A stretch of DNA of 64,000 nucleotides from Uranotaenia lowii. Its lineage: Eukaryota; Arthropoda; Insecta; Diptera; Culicidae. The notes beneath the pieces are model-generated. The model saw only the letters and a list, made by a program, of their open reading frames with translations, ran no database searches and was not told where the DNA came from. A program made the position numbers and the translations under genes. Shown one piece after another: positions 1 to 13,130 of the stretch (the first letter of the stretch is position 1; each line of letters opens with the position of its first letter). The DNA is taken from positions 94,291,617-94,355,616 of the forward strand of contig NC_073691.1 in the NCBI RefSeq assembly GCF_029784155.1. Direction: 5' to 3'.

Positions 1-3000
1 CAAAAAAAACCAAATTTTCAAAATTGTGAAAATGGACAAAATCGACTAAATTAACAAAATTCTCAAAAATGATCAAATCGACAAATTTGACGAAATTGAT
101 AAAATTGAAAATAGAAAATAATCGACCAAACCGTTAAAAATTACAAAATTGACAAAATGAACAAATTGACAAAAATGATAAAATTTATGAAATTTACAAC
201 ACTGACAAAATTGACAAATTTAACAAAAATGACAAAATGGGTCAATTTTACAAAAAAAAAAGCAAAATTTAAAAAAATGAAAAATGATAATATTTACAAA
301 ATTGACAACAATGACAAAATTCACAACATTTTAAAAAATATTGTCAAACTTTAAAAAATTGAAAAAAAAAACATTCAAAATTGACAAAAATTCTAAAACA
401 TTCACAAATCATAAGATTTCCAAAATTGTGAACACTGACAAATCGACAAATCAACAATAATGACACAATGGGTCAATTACAGAAAAAATAACAAAATTGT
501 TAAAACAAAAATTGTAAAAAACAATTAAAAACCTTTCAAAATTGACAAAAAATTATATGATTTACAAAATAGGCAACATTGACAAAATTGAAAAATTTAA
601 CAAAAATGACAAAATGGATCAATTTGACAAAAAATTACAAAATTGACAAAAAAAATGTCAAAAATTAAAAAAATTGAAAACTTTTAAAATTGACAAAAAT
701 ATCAAAAAAGACAAAAATGATAGGATTTACAAAATTGACAAATAAAACAAAATAGACAAAATGGATCAATTTGATAAAAATAACAAAATTGATAAACAAA
801 ATTGATAAACAAAATTGTCAAAAATTAAAAAAAATTGAAAAACTTTTCAAAATTGTCAGAAATAACAAAAATGACAAAAATTATAAGATTTAAAAAATTA
901 CAAATTTAACAAAAATGACAAAATGTGTCAATTTGACAAAATTGCAAAATTGATTAAAAAAAAAATCGAAAATTCAAAAACTTAAAAGCACTTTTAAAAT
1001 TGACAAAAATGCCAAAAAAAGACAAAAACGATAAGATTTACAAAATTGACAAATTTAACGAAAATGACACAATTGATCAAATGCGTAGAACAAACAAAAT
1101 TGGTAAAAAATGTCAAAAATTTCAAAAAATGAAAACCTTTCAAAATTGACAAAAATGACAAAAATTTTAAAATTTATAAAATGGACAATATTGAAAAAAT
1201 TAACAAAAATGACAAAATTGACAAAATGGGTCAATATGACGAAATTAACAAATTTATATATATTTTTTTTTCGAAAATTAACAACATTAAAAAAACTGTC
1301 AAAATTGACAAAAATTAAAAAAGGTCAGAATGGGGGTAGGCTTAATAGCGGCACGTTATCCAAACAAACGGAAAAAATTTGCCTCATTGACAAAATTGAC
1401 CAAATTAACAAATTTAACCAAAAATGACAAAAGGGGCCAAATTGACGAAAATTACAAAATTAAAATAAAGGTCAAAAATTAAAAAAAAAATCAAAATTGA
1501 AAAAAGTGATAAAAAATGATAATATAGACACAAATTTAACAAAAACGAAAAAAATGAGTCAATTCGAATTAAAATTGCTAAATTAATAAAAAAAATGTTA
1601 AAAATTGAAAATTTCCAGCACAAAAAAGTTAAGATTTACAAAATTGACAACACTCGTAAAATTGACAAATTTAACTAAACAGACAAAATGGGTTGAAAAA
1701 AAAATTGAACAAAAGAAATATCAAAAATTTAAAATAATGAAAACTTTTCAAAAATTGACAAAAACGACAAAAAATGATAAGATTTACAAAATTGACAACA
1801 TTGACAAAATTGAAAAATTTAACAATAATGACAAAATTGACAAAATGGGTCAATTTGACGAAAACTACAAAATTGATTAAATAAAATTGTCAAAAATTTA
1901 TAAAATGGGAAAGCTTTTGAAATTGACAAAAATGACAAAAAATTACACACATGATAAGATCTACAAAATTGACAACATTGACAAAATGGACCAATTTAAC
2001 AAAAATGATAAAATAGATCAATTTGACAAAAAAATAACAAAAAGCGTCAAACTTACAAAGTTACAAAATTGATAAAAAAAAATCGACAAAAACTGAAAAA
2101 ACTTTCATTATTGACAAAAGTGACAAAAATGATAAGATTAACAAAATGGACAATATTGACAAAATTAAAAATTTAACAAAAACGACAGAATGGATCAATA
2201 TGACGAATAATACAAAATTTATTAAAAAAATTATCAAAAATAGAAATAACTTGAAAAAACCTTTCAGAATTGACAAAAATAACAAAAAATGACAAAAGCG
2301 ATAAGATTTATAAAATTGACAAGATTGACAAAATTGACAAATTTAACAAAAATGACAAAATAAAAAAATAGGTCAATATGACGAAAATAACAAAATTCAT
2401 TAAAAATTGTCAATAATTCATAAAATGAAAAAACTTTCAAAATTGACAAAAATGACAAAAGTGACAAAAAATAACCAAAATGATAAGATTTACAAAACTG
2501 ACAACAGTGACAGAATTGACAAATTTAACAAAAATGACAAAATAGGTCAAGTTGACGAAAATTAAAAAAATTAAATAAAGGTCAAAAATAAAAATAAAAA
2601 AAAAATTAAAATTGACAAAAGTGACAAAAAATGATAAGGTTTACAAAATAACGACAAAATGAGTCAATTCGACAAAAATTGCAAAATTAATTTTAAAAAA
2701 ATGGCCAAAAATTGAAATTTATTAAAAAAAAGTTAAAAATTGACAAAAATGCCAAAAACGATAAAAACGATAAGATTTACAAAATTGACAACACTGGCAA
2801 AATTGACAAATTTAACAAAAATGACACAATGGGTCAATTTGACAAAAAATAACGAATTTGTAATGACAAAAATTGTGAAAAAAAAACAATTAAAAGCCTT
2901 TCAAAATTGACAAAAAATTATAAGATTCACAAAATTGAAAACATTTACAAAATTGAAAAATTTAATTTAACAAAATAGACAAAAAAAAATGGTCAAAAAT

Positions 3001-4940
3001 TAAAAAAACTTTTCAAAATTGACAAAAATATCAAAAAAGACAAAAATGATAAGACTTACAAAATTGACAAATAAAACAAAAAGAACAAAATTAATCAATT
3101 TGGCAAAAAATGCAAAATTGATAAAAAAAAATTGTCGAAAATTCAAAAATTTAAAAAAAACTTTTAAAATTGACAAAAATGTCAAAAAAACACATAAATG
3201 ATATAAGATTTACAAAATTGAAAAAATTAACAAAAATGGCAAAATGGATCAATTTGACAAAAATTACAAAATAAACCAAAAAATTTCAAACATTAAAAAA
3301 TTTAAAAACTTTTCAAAATTGACAAATATGTCAAAAAAGACAAAAACGATAAGATTTAAAATTGACAAATTTCACAAAAATGACAAATTTGACAAAATAG
3401 GTCAATCAAACAAAAATGGTAAAAAAATGTCAAAAATTAAAAAAAAAATGAAAACCTTTCAAAATTGACAAAAATTATAAGATTAACAAAATTCACAATA
3501 TTTAAAAAAATTGATTTTTTTTAAATGACAAAATTGATAATATGGGTCAAAATGACGAAAAAAACAAATCTATAAAAAATAAAAAATTAATTGAACAAAA
3601 ATGATAAAATCTATCAGTTTGACAAAAAAATAACAAAATGGGTCAAAGTGACGAAAATTACAAAATTGACCAAAAAAAACATTGACAAAAATTCAAAAAA
3701 AACATTCATTATTGACAAAAGTGACAAAAAAAGACAAAAACGATGAGATTTACAAAATTGACAATATTACAAAATTGAAAAATTTAACAAAAACGACAGA
3801 ATGGATCAATTTGACGAATATAACAAAATTGGTTAAAAAAAATGATCAAAAATAGAAAAAACTTGAAAAACCTTTCGGAATTGACACAAATAACAAAAAT
3901 GACAAAATCGATAAGATTTAAAAAAAATGGACAACATTGACAAAATTGACAAATTCAACAAAATAGATCAATTTCACGAATATTACAAAATTGATAAAAA
4001 AATTGTCAATAATTTATAAAATGTAAAAAAAACTTTCAAAATTGACAAAAAAAGACAAAAATGATAAGATTTACAAAACTGACAACATTGACAGAATTGA
4101 AAAATGACAAAATAAATTCATTTGAAAAAAGTTACTTATTTAAAAAAAATGTTTAAACTTTAAAAAAAAATGGAAAAAAATCCATAACTTACAAAAGTGA
4201 CAAAAATGATAAGATTTACAAAATAACAAAAATGACAAAATCAGTTAATTTGTCAAAAATTGCAAAATTGATAAAAAATCATCAAAAACTAAATAATTTA
4301 AAAAACTTTCAAAATTGAAAAAATGCCAAAAAAGACAAAAGCGATAAGATTTACAAAATTGACAACATTGGCAAAACTGACAAATTTTACAAAAATGGGT
4401 GAAAAACAAAATTGATAAAAAAAATATCTAAAAAAAACTTTTCCAAAATTAAAAAATTGACAAATTTAACTAAAATGACAAAATGGGTCAACTTGACGAA
4501 AATTACAAAATTTCCAAATAAAAATCGAAAATTTAAAAAAAAATTAAAAACTTTCCAAGATTGACAAAAATGATAAGATTTACAAAATTGACAACATTGA
4601 CAAAATTGACACATTTAACAAAAATGACAAGAATAGGTCAATTTGACGAAAATTACAAAATTGCCAAAAATTTACAACAATGACTAAAATTTCAAAATTG
4701 TCAAAAATTGGAAAAATGACAAAAGTGACAAAAAAAAACAAATTTAACAACAATGTCAAAATTGACAAATTTAACAAAAATGGCAAAATTGACAAAATGG
4801 GTCAATTTGACGAAAATTACAAAATTAATAAAATAAAAATTGTCAAAAATTAAAAAAAAATGATTTTTTTCAAATTGACAAAAAAGAAAAAAAATGACTA
4901 AATGACAAAAAATGATAAAAATGACAATAACGACAAAATT
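1..4940 (+). repeat. Decayed A-rich satellite, TTGACAAAA-type 9-mers
   Basis: Almost the whole stretch is made of diverged units such as TTGACAAAA, ATGACAAAA, TTTACAAAA and TTAACAAAA. A larger pattern recurs roughly every 150-180 bases, marked by 'gataagattta' near 1030, 1776, 2129, 2299, 2480, 2770, 3046 and 4207 and by 'atgggtcaattt'-like words. This suggests an older higher-order repeat built from 9-mers. The many short open frames rich in Lys, Thr, Ile and Phe are by-products of the 9-base (3-codon) period and are not genes. No unique coding sequence is visible. Confidence 0.85.
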
Positions 4941-5085
4941 CACTTTTGTCATTAATGTCAATTATGTTGATTTTGTCAGTTTTATCAATTTAGTTAAGAT
5001 TGTTAATTTTGTTGGTTTTGTCAAATTAGTTGATTTTAACAATGCTGTCAATTTTGTCTGCTTGTCACTTTTGTTATTCTTTTTT
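4941..5085 (-). repeat. Same satellite, inverted block
   Basis: From about 4940 the strand bias flips: the + strand now reads ttgtcaattttgtc-like words, the reverse complement of the preceding satellite. The change occurs within a few bases, so an inversion or a palindromic duplication breakpoint lies near 4940. Confidence 0.75.
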
Positions 5086-5785
5086 TAAACTAAGCTAAAC
5101 ACAGCTTGATTGACTACTCACATCCACCTTTAATCGTTGAGTCTGAAAAGCTTTATCGAGAGTTTAAAAACCAATCTTTACACAGCTTCTTAAATTTTTG
5201 AAATGGTTGCTTCTCTGTGATTGACCGAGGCCATCAATTTTATCCAGAGGTCAAAATAATGGTGTCTGCGAAATGAACAAAACTGATGTTCTCTCTTCAA
5301 ACATCAATAACGGCGCCGGCCACGTCCTAGATAGAATGGAAAGAGAGAGAAGAGGATGGGATAATAGTTTTGTGCTCTGCATCCGAGCAAATACATTTTT
5401 CTATGGAATGGGGGATTCGATCAGGATACACTTTTGACTTATGTAATGATGTTAAAATAAAAGTCAATTGTTTTTATCAAACTTTCCCGTTTTTTCCCCA
5501 TGAAACTCTAAAGTTTGAAATTGAAGCAATTTTTTAAGCGTTCTCTCTTGTAGAGAGCAAATGTAGTATCTCGAACTCTTCACATTAAAATTTATCAAAA
5601 ATCGTATAAGGGTAACATAACTGTTATTTATCATATTTTAATATTTGAGATTGACAAATTTTTGTTAAGTTTCTATGTTTCAAGATATTTTTAAATTGTA
5701 GGATTGAAAAAAATAAATTCAAGCTAAGTTTATATTTTTGAAAATTTGAAAATTCTCTTAAAATACACAAAAATGTTGATTGATT
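5086..5785. other. Non-repetitive AT-rich interval, no gene seen
   Basis: The stretch holds mixed-complexity DNA with a short GC-richer part around 5300-5400 (a GGCGCCGGCC motif and purine-rich agagagag words). No open frame with recognisable protein character and no splice-bounded exon was found. It separates inverted satellite blocks. Confidence 0.5.
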
Positions 5786-6118
5786 GCATATTTTGATTTT
5801 GTCATTTTTTTAAATATAATTTTGGCTATTTTGTCAATTTGGTTTTTTTTACAATTTATTGCATTTAGTAAATTTTCATTTTAGTCAATTTTGTCAATTT
5901 TATCAATTTTTTAATTTTGGTAAATCCTGTCAATGTCGTCATTTTTGTCAATTTCGTCAGTTTTTCATTGATGTTAATTTTGTGAATTTGGTCAATGTTA
6001 TCATTTATGTTAATTTTGTAATTTTACGTTTTATTTGTCAATTTTGTAATTTTTACGAATTTTTGTCAGATTTGCTTATTTTGTCATTTTTTTTTTGTTT
6101 CGTTTAAAACTTTCTCAA
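5786..6118 (-). repeat. Second inverted satellite block
   Basis: Repeats of ttttgtcaatttt-like words, the reverse complement of the first satellite, with a few TTTGTAATTTT variants. It is followed without a long spacer by forward-oriented satellite. Confidence 0.75.
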
Positions 6119-6169
6119 ATCTGTCAATTTAAAAAAAAAATCATGCATTTTACTAAACTAATAAAATTT

Positions 6170-6330
6170 AAATAAAAATATCAAATTGACAAAATAACTG
6201 TCAATAATAACTAAATTGACAAAAATTACAAAATTGAAACCTCACTAAATTGACAAAAATGCCAAAACGACGAAATTTAAATCATCAACAAAATTTTCAA
6301 ACTCGCCATAATTATTAAAATTTTCAAAAT
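6170..6330 (+). repeat. Short forward satellite remnant
   Basis: Words such as caaattgacaaaat return to the orientation seen at 1-4940. The remnant ends near 6330, where ordinary AT-rich DNA begins. Confidence 0.65.
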
Positions 6331-7171
6331 CAATTGTTAATTCGACCGATTATTATTGGGCCCTACATAACCGCATCATATTTTACTCCAGCGATTGTAG
6401 TTTTACCCAATTATGTTTTCAATATACTTGTTTTCTTCACTTCAGAGGTCAATCCGGGCAAACGTTAAATTATTTGAAACGCATCTTTTTCTAAATTGTA
6501 TTTTTTTTAGTTTTTACTTTTAAGTTACCATAGACTGTAACTCCAGAAAGAGTTCATTGAGATTATACGTATGTCAAATTTTTGTTATAGAAATGGGATC
6601 ATACAAGATATTCCAGGTTCCAGTAATTTAAAAATCATGATTAGTTACAAATAAAGTTATTTTTATGATAATTATGATAATTTTCAAATATTTTTAATCT
6701 CTATATTATTTTGAATTTTTCATATTTTCAAATAATTTTGGATTTACTGCTAGAAAATGCTAGTCAGAAATTCTTTAATCATAATTTGATGATTCAGAAT
6801 TAGTGAAAACTATCATTTGTTTACGATTCTGTATAATATGTATCCACATGTATATAATTAACAGACTGTAAGAAAGGCTACAATCCACTGTGAACTGTAT
6901 TAAATCGAGTCTTTATTTTTTTTATGAAATTAAGAAGTTTTCATAATCTTCTAACTAACAAAGAAAAAATGTGACCCATAATACCCCATTCTCCCCTAAA
7001 TTTATGGAAACACATTTTAAGGGTCTCAATTTTAGTTTCGATCAGTAGATTTGTTTAAGAACTGTTAAAAAGAACTTAACTGTTAATTTGCTCAACTGAG
7101 CTAGTGCAGAAATTTTTTTCTAATAACATCTTTCTCCGAAATTCTTTCCTCTTCCCCCTTGTCGAGTACAG
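6331..7171. other. AT-rich DNA upstream of GPCR exon, likely intron
   Basis: No coding sequence is recognised. Its right end has a pyrimidine-rich run (cttccccctt) followed by an AG at 7170-7171, the acceptor used by the GPCR exon, so at least its right part is intron of that gene. Confidence 0.5.
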
Positions 7172-8284
7172 TTTGATGACGAAACGTGCTGCCCTGTCGA
7201 TACTGGGCTTCGGCTGGCTGCTCGCCTTTACCCTCGGCATGATACCGGTCATTTGGAACCGATGGGAAACGGCCATGGAGTGCGAATTCGACGAGCTGCT
7301 GTATCCCTGGTACGTGGCCGGCGTGATAACGCCCATCTTCTCGATCGTCTGGCTCTGTTTGCTCGTCGTTTACTGGCGAATCTGGCGCGAGGCCGCAAAA
7401 CATGCAAAACAACTGCGGGCCCACAACGCACGCGAGGGCAGCTCCGATTGGAAGTCCGTTCAGGTAAGACTATAAATTGACAGCGTTGTCTACATATGTT
7501 CGATTTGGATGGACGTATGAAATTGATTGTTTTTTTTTTGTCTTTTGTCTCTCCCGCAAATCCGCAGGTTGTTCTTCTTATAATGGGTTGTTTCACCATC
7601 TGCTGGTTTCCGTATTTTGTCGTTGTGGTGACGCAAATTTTCGTATTCTTCGAGGAGAACTCCGCGATGCTGTACAAGGCAGCATTTTCCCTGGCAATGG
7701 CTAATTCGATGATGAATCCAATCATCTACGCGTGGAAAAATTCCCACTTTCGGCAGGCTTTCTCCAAACTGTTGACCTGTCGGAAGCCGGATAATTACGA
7801 AGGAGGTACCCACACCATGGATAGCCATAGAGGACAATCTTCACGGCGAATCGATGAGTCACGTTCACATCACGTTAACAACAACAGCCAAATTTCTCCC
7901 ACGAGAGGTTCTTTACCCACATTGAATGATCATGAAATAACGGTCATATCCACGATCCCCGCTGAAGACGCCCTTCAGAATCACACCATACAGTTTGCTT
8001 TGAGTGGAATCAATGGCAATCCTACAGCCGGTCCAACGAACATCAAAACACGCATCATCAAAGGTAACGTCATAATCAACAACTACAATGTTTACGAGGG
8101 CTTCCAGGATTTACGGCGGAGTGAACCGGTGTCGATCAGAAGCGATGGCGGAAGGAATCTGCCGGATGGCTCGGACGACGGTAGTCGTCACAGGAAATTT
8201 ACGGATCACGACTGCGATTCCGCCGCTCCAGCACAAAATGGATTTAACAATCCGAGCTTCGTCGCGGATGTGACCCGATTTTGA
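7172..8284 (+). CDS. Class A GPCR, 3' exons (second intracellular loop to C-terminus)
   Basis: Two exons are visible, 7172-7463 and 7568-8284, with a 104-bp intron (donor GTAAGA at 7464, acceptor CAG ending 7567, phase 0). The first exon opens in the second intracellular loop (..LMTKRAALS), then encodes TM4 (LGFGWLLAFTLGMIPVI), an extracellular loop with the conserved cysteine (MECEF), and TM5 with its proline (ITPIFSIVWL). The second gives TM6 with the CWFPY motif, TM7 with NPIIY, and helix 8 (FRQAF), followed by a polar tail of about 180 residues. This identifies a rhodopsin-class plasma-membrane receptor signalling through G proteins. The ligand is not clear: the loop-2/TM5 pattern slightly recalls adenosine or biogenic-amine receptors, but that is weak. 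TM1-TM3 and the start codon lie left of the window. The frame is intact, so the gene looks functional. Confidence 0.85.
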
Positions 8285-8306
8285 GCGAAGCGAAAGCAAA
8301 GTATTC

Positions 8307-8312
8307 AATAAA
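8307..8312 (+). promoter_or_regulatory. Putative polyadenylation signal of the GPCR gene
   Basis: An AATAAA hexamer lies 23 bases after the stop codon at 8282-8284. No other strong signal is nearer, so it probably defines a short 3' UTR. Confidence 0.45.
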
Positions 8313-8564
8313 TGAGTATTCCAACTTATTAAAAAAGTATTTGAATTTCTTAATGAAAGAATCCTTGATTACACAAACACATGAACATCCACTTATTCAA
8401 TCACCAAAGATGTTGCCATTGGGGTATTTCGCCCGATCATACCCATGAAGAGCAAGCAGTTAGAAGTACTCAATCTGAGTGCTCAGAAGTAGTCGTCATA
8501 AAAGAATCAATATCGATGATTCTACCCGGCAATATTTGAATTAAACAAGAACACAAGGTTTTTT

Positions 8565-8812
8565 ATTATGGTTTGAGTTCCCTCCCTCTTACAAGAAGGG
8601 GGGGGGGGGGGGGTACCCAAACAAAAGACAAATGTTTACATAGCTTGAGAACCGATCAAGCAAATGGTATAAAATTTAGCATGGGAGAGTATTAGGGTAC
8701 GACAAATATTTCTATGATTATTTGAGACTCCTGCCTTTTCCAGGAAGGGGGAAGGGGGCTCTCTTACAATTTTTTTACGTAGCACGAAAACTATTTACGA
8801 GCGCACACACCT
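8565..8812. repeat. G-rich dispersed repeat, copy 1
   Basis: This copy contains a run of 16 G (8598-8613) and words such as 'caagcaaatgg', 'gcatgggagagtatt' and 'ccaggaaggggg'. The same order of words recurs at 10766-11056 and 13147-13255, giving a family with a unit of roughly 150 bp. The copies were one array or cluster before the LINE and the Tc1 element inserted into it. Confidence 0.6.
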
Positions 8813-10765
8813 CCTAGACGATTGCATCGACAAAAGACCTATAATCAACCTTGGTGGAACTCTGAACTTCGGAGAAAACGTAACGTCGTTCGTAAAGCCC
8901 GCAAACGTTACTTTCGAGACAAGACTGATGAAAACAAATTATCCCTCTCTAGACTAGAGACTGAATATTCGGCAATTCGTAACGCTGCCTTTGGTCAGTA
9001 TATTTTGAACATCGAACGTAACGTTAAACAAGATCCTTCTTCTTTCTGGAAATATATCAATAGTCGTCGACTCGGAAATTCTATTCCTTCATCTGTAACG
9101 TTTCAAGAACGGACATAGGAATGCGTTAAGGATTCTGCTTGTTTGTTTGCCGAATTTTTCAGTAGCGTGTACAGCTCACTCTCTCCAGACTGCACCAATA
9201 ATTACTTTGGAACACTGCAAAACCTGTGACATTAGACTCCCGCAGCCCGTATTTTCAGACCAGGAGGTTCTAAAAGTATTGGTATCTATGGATTCTTCGA
9301 AAGGTTCGGGGCCTGATGGAATCCCAACGTCGTCGGTCTCGAGAATTGCTGTATCGCTTGCAACGCCATGATTTTCAATCTATCGATATCGGAAGGTGTC
9401 TTTCCTGTTCTTTGGAAAATGGCATCTATTTCTCCATTTCATAAGTCTGTAAGTATACTGCAGCTGCCCCGTTACTCACGGAGGTCCAGCACGGCTTTGT
9501 CAAGAAAAGGTCAACGTTGACAAATTTAATGTGCTATGCCAGCGAATTGCATACCGCAACATATAAGAAACTGCACGTGGACTCAATATACATTGACTTC
9601 GCCAAAGCCTTCGACAAAGTTCCACACAGAATCGTCATAGAAAAACTTAATCGCTACGGCTTTCCTGTATGGGTAACCAAATGGTTGTCGTCGTACCTGC
9701 TTAATCGTCGAGGTTTTATCAACATTCGTGGTACTCACTCTATTGTGTTCAACATGCCATCTGGTGTACCGCAGGGCAGCTACTTAGGACGGCTTATCTT
9801 CGTGCTGTTTACAAACGATTTAGCAACATGCCTTCAATCACCGAAACTACTGTTTGCTGATGATTTGAAAATCTATCGAATCATAGATTCAATAGTATAT
9901 TGCGCTGCGCTTCAAGATGACATCGACAGATTACTGGCGTGGTACAATATACATGGAATGGAAGTTAATGGCGGTAAGTGTAAGTAAGCTTCTTCAGGAG
10001 TAGAGCCTCAATTGTTCACGACTACGCTTTAAGTGGAAGCTCACTCGAAAGGGTAACCTCCATAAAAGATCTTGGGGTTACTTTTGATCAAAAGCTCACT
10101 TATGCCCAGCATGTCGCGACGACTACAGCCAAAGGTTTCGCTTTGCTCGGTTTTCTTCGTCGGAATACGTAAAGTTTTGAAGACCCGTACGCATTGAAAA
10201 CTTTATTCTGCTCGTTAGTACGCAGCGTCTTAGATTATGCGGTTCCAGTTTGGGCACGCTACCACTCCGTCCACAGCGACAGGATTGAAAGAATCCAGAA
10301 AAAAATCTGCGGTACGCACTACGCCGTCTGCCCTGGCAAGATCCCGTACGGCTACCTCCTTACTCTGAGAGGTATGGCCTACTATCAATGACGTCTTTGA
10401 GTCAAAGAAGAAACTATCTGCAACGAATCTTCATCTACGGTATTTTGACCAACGCTGTTGACTGTCCCCAACTGCTCCAGAGTTTAAACCTCTACGCCCC
10501 AGCTCGACAACTACGTAGTTAGCTGATTTTTTGGTTGCCAAGAAGCAGAACAGTATTTGGACAAAATCACCCCTTACACCGATGTTGTCAAGCTTTTAAT
10601 GTTGTCTCGTACTTATTTGACTTTCATTTATCAAAATCTACGTTTAAAAGTGCAATCTGTGATGTAAACTTATTTTTAACTAATTTTTAATAGTATTGTA
10701 ACCTTATTCATAAGTTAGTTTCAATACTAGTCTGTATGACAGTAGTTAAAGACTCCAAATAAATA
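8813..10765 (+). mobile_element. 5'-truncated non-LTR retrotransposon (LINE), Jockey/CR1-like
   Basis: The interval holds the reverse-transcriptase part of a LINE, flanked on both sides by the G-rich repeat family. The endonuclease domain and 5' end are missing, as expected for an incomplete target-primed insertion. The 3' end is AT-rich (aaataaataacaaat) and runs directly into the flanking repeat near 10766. Boundaries are accurate to about 10-20 bases because no clean target-site duplication could be defined. Confidence 0.75.
8822..10391 (+). pseudogene. Broken LINE reverse transcriptase
   Basis: The open pieces read in several frames. 8822-9118 has the pre-RT linker (PWWNSELRRKRN... SSFWKYINSRR). 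9147-9371 has the GPDGIP motif. 9517-9987 has the RT core with DFAKAFDKVPH, a PSGVPQGSYLG motif and the catalytic FADDLK. 10194-10391 has the thumb region (LVRSVLDYAVPVW). Stops at about 9116, 9369 and 9985, plus frame changes between the pieces, rule out a working enzyme. The catalytic aspartates themselves are kept. The motif spelling fits Jockey/CR1-group LINEs; the exact clade is inference. Confidence 0.8.
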
Positions 10766-11056
10766 ACAAATATTCAGGCAAATGAAACCAACATTTGACA
10801 TGGAATAGTGTGAGGATACGACAAATGTTTCAATGAATATTTGGCACCCTCCCTTCTTCCAGAGGGGAGATAGGAAGAGGAGAGGGGGGTTTCCATACAT
10901 TTTCTTGTATAACTGGCGAACAAATCGAGCGAACGTCACCAAATTTGGCATGGGAGAATATTTGGATACAATAAATCCCTGAATCTTTAGTATCCCTCCC
11001 ACTTCCTGTGGAAACATAAGATGAGAAAGGTGGGTTCCTTTAAATTTTTTATCACA
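10766..11056. repeat. G-rich dispersed repeat, copy 2
   Basis: It resumes with 'aggcaaatgaaaccaac' directly after the LINE and contains two units, each with 'catggaatag/catgggagaat' and a purine-rich run (agaggagaggggggt). It ends at the TA used as target by the Tc1 element. Confidence 0.6.
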
Positions 11057-11468
11057 TACAGTGTCGGACAATAGAATAGGACCGCTCTAATGCAAAATAT
11101 TCAAATCACCTTTAAACTGCCAATTCAAATATAATAATATGCGACACCTAGCGGCAAGCACTTATTGGTAGTATGGCAACTTTGTATTCTGCACGTTTGT
11201 TGCAATCAAAGCAACCCGTTTGTTCTACTCGACCAGAAAGCTGTCAGAGGGTGAAAAAAGTCGCGTCATAAAATAAGACCAGCTCATCGGTTTGGCTGTT
11301 CCGGCATTTTCAGCGCTCTAGATTTGAAGAAAAGGTGTTGTTTTCGGTGTTGATTGTCTATTTTCGTGTCCTGATAAGTTTTTTTTCCTAAAATTAATCA
11401 TGTAAATCATGAAAACAAACAAAAAATAAAGATTTCCTTCCTCCTACTCTGTTTTCAGCGAAAAAGCG

Positions 11469-12472
11469 ATGGGTCGGGCACAGCACTGCACGGAGGTCCA
11501 GCGAGCGATCATCCAGAATCTGTACAAGGCTGGCAAAAGCCAACGCGAGATTGTCGACTACTTAGGATAGTCGAAAACTTTCGTTTTCAACGCGCTTCAC
11601 AGCACCGGCAAACGGGAACTGACCGGCCACCCCGCAAAACGACGCCGAAGGACGATTCGGCAATCAAGCGGGCCTCGCAAAAGGACCCTTTCAAAGCGTC
11701 CAAGCAGATCAGAGACGAGCTGAACTTATCTGTGAGTTCCCGGACGGTTCAGCGACGGTTGGTGGAGAAGGGACTAGGAGGAAAAAGTCCCCGGAAGGTG
11801 CCGATGCTGACGCCGAAGCACTTGAAGGCGCGGCTGAAGCATGCGAAGGACCACTTCGATTGGGTCGGTCCGTAAAAGGAGAAACTATGGAGAAATGTGC
11901 TGTGGTCGGATGAGACCAAAGTGAACCTCATCGGCTCGGACGGAAAGAGTTGGGTCCATCGCCCACTCGGCTGTGCGTATATGCCCCAGTATACAAATAA
12001 AACATTCAAACATGGAGGAGGTAGCATCATGGTGTGGGGGTACTTTTCTTGGTACGGGGTGGGTCCCTTGTACTGGATCGACCGGATTATGGACCAGCAT
12101 CTCTACGCCCAAATACTTCGGGAAGTAATGCTGCCACACGTCGAGTGGGAGATGCCCCTAAAGTGGCAGTTCCAGCAGGACAACGACCCCAAACATACCG
12201 CTAAAACGATTAAAAAGTGGTTCCAGAATAATAAGGTAGACGTTATGGAGTGGCCAGCACAGTTCCCTGATCTCAATCCCATAGAGAACCTATAGGAAAT
12301 AGTTAAACGTAAGGTGTACACCGAAAAATCAAAAAACAAGCAGCAGCTATGGGAGAGAATCCAGGCGCTGTGGTACGCTATCCCGGTGAGAACGTGCCAA
12401 AAGCTGGTGGAGTCGATGCCGAACCGGGTGCGAGAAGTGATGCGTAATAAGGGTTATACCACCAAGTACTAA
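11469..12472 (+). pseudogene. Tc1-type DD34E transposase, degraded
   Basis: It starts at the ATG of MGRAQHCTEVQ with the N-terminal helix-turn-helix (IIQNLYKAGKSQREIVDYLG). It then shows stop codons near 11568, 11873 and 12292 and at least two frame changes between about 11570 and 11650. The catalytic core is readable: WSDETK (first Asp), QDNDPKHT (second Asp) and NPIENL (Glu), with exactly 34 residues between the second Asp and the Glu, which is the DD34E signature of Tc1. The C-terminus (MRNKGYTTKY) ends in TAA at 12470-12472. The enzyme would once have cut and pasted its element at TA sites; it can no longer be made. Confidence 0.85.
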
Positions 12473-12539
12473 CGCTGCAAATCGATCACGGTATGAATTT
12501 CCTTTTTTTTTACCATGAATTCTAAAGCGGTCCTATTTT

Positions 12540-13130
12540 ATGTCGCGTTATTTTAGTCAGTACGTATGTGTTCGCACGAAAACCCGGTCATTGCAAACCC
12601 TAATCTAAATCAAATTTCATTGATACATACTACAAGCCAATTAGCAATAAGGTCTCTCGCTCTCAAAAATAACTTTCCAAATCTGGCGCCTTTTACAGCA
12701 TCCCATAGCGCACAGCTTCCCATCCAGTACAATAGATACCTAAGATAGACTTGCAATAAACGACCAGCAGATCACACGCATCTTTTGTGTCTGTCCTGTG
12801 TCGTACCGTGTACCTAAGCAAGCAATAAAACGTTCTAATTTAGATCCGAACCGTCGCGCTGTACTCTTTTATTCGTTCTGTTAAGTAATAAATGTTCGTT
12901 TTGCCCAGCTAAATCGTTTCAAATTAATCGCCCCGAAAAGTCCACATCCGTGAAAAAACAGTATGCTTAAAACGCATTTTTAAATAAAGGACAATTGTTT
13001 TAACTACGGATGATTTTGATTTCTTCGAAGAATGGAATTTATAATTTGTAAATGGTTTGATGCACTTAAATGGATTTTTTTTTCTCAAAGTTTTGTCACT
13101 TTCTGTTTTGGATTGAGCTGTGGTAATATT
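12540..13130. mobile_element. Probable nested insertion in the Tc1 right terminal repeat
   Basis: The right terminal repeat is split. Its inner half (aaagcggtcctatttt) ends at 12539 and its outer tip (ctattttccgacactg) resumes at 13131, with a 7-bp direct repeat CTATTTT at 12533-12539 and 13131-13137. The 591-bp insert has AATAAA-type signals near 12826 and 12886 and no coding sequence. A solo LTR is possible, but its ends are not canonical TG/CA, so the type is unresolved. Confidence 0.45.

Noticed and set aside
7076..8308. Minus-strand and other-frame open segments over the GPCR exons
   Set aside because: They overlap a conserved receptor frame with proper splice sites and show no motifs of their own.
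8598..8613. G-quadruplex from the 16-G run
   Set aside because: A single G run inside a dispersed repeat. It could fold, but nothing nearby suggests a function, and its length may be a sequencing artefact.
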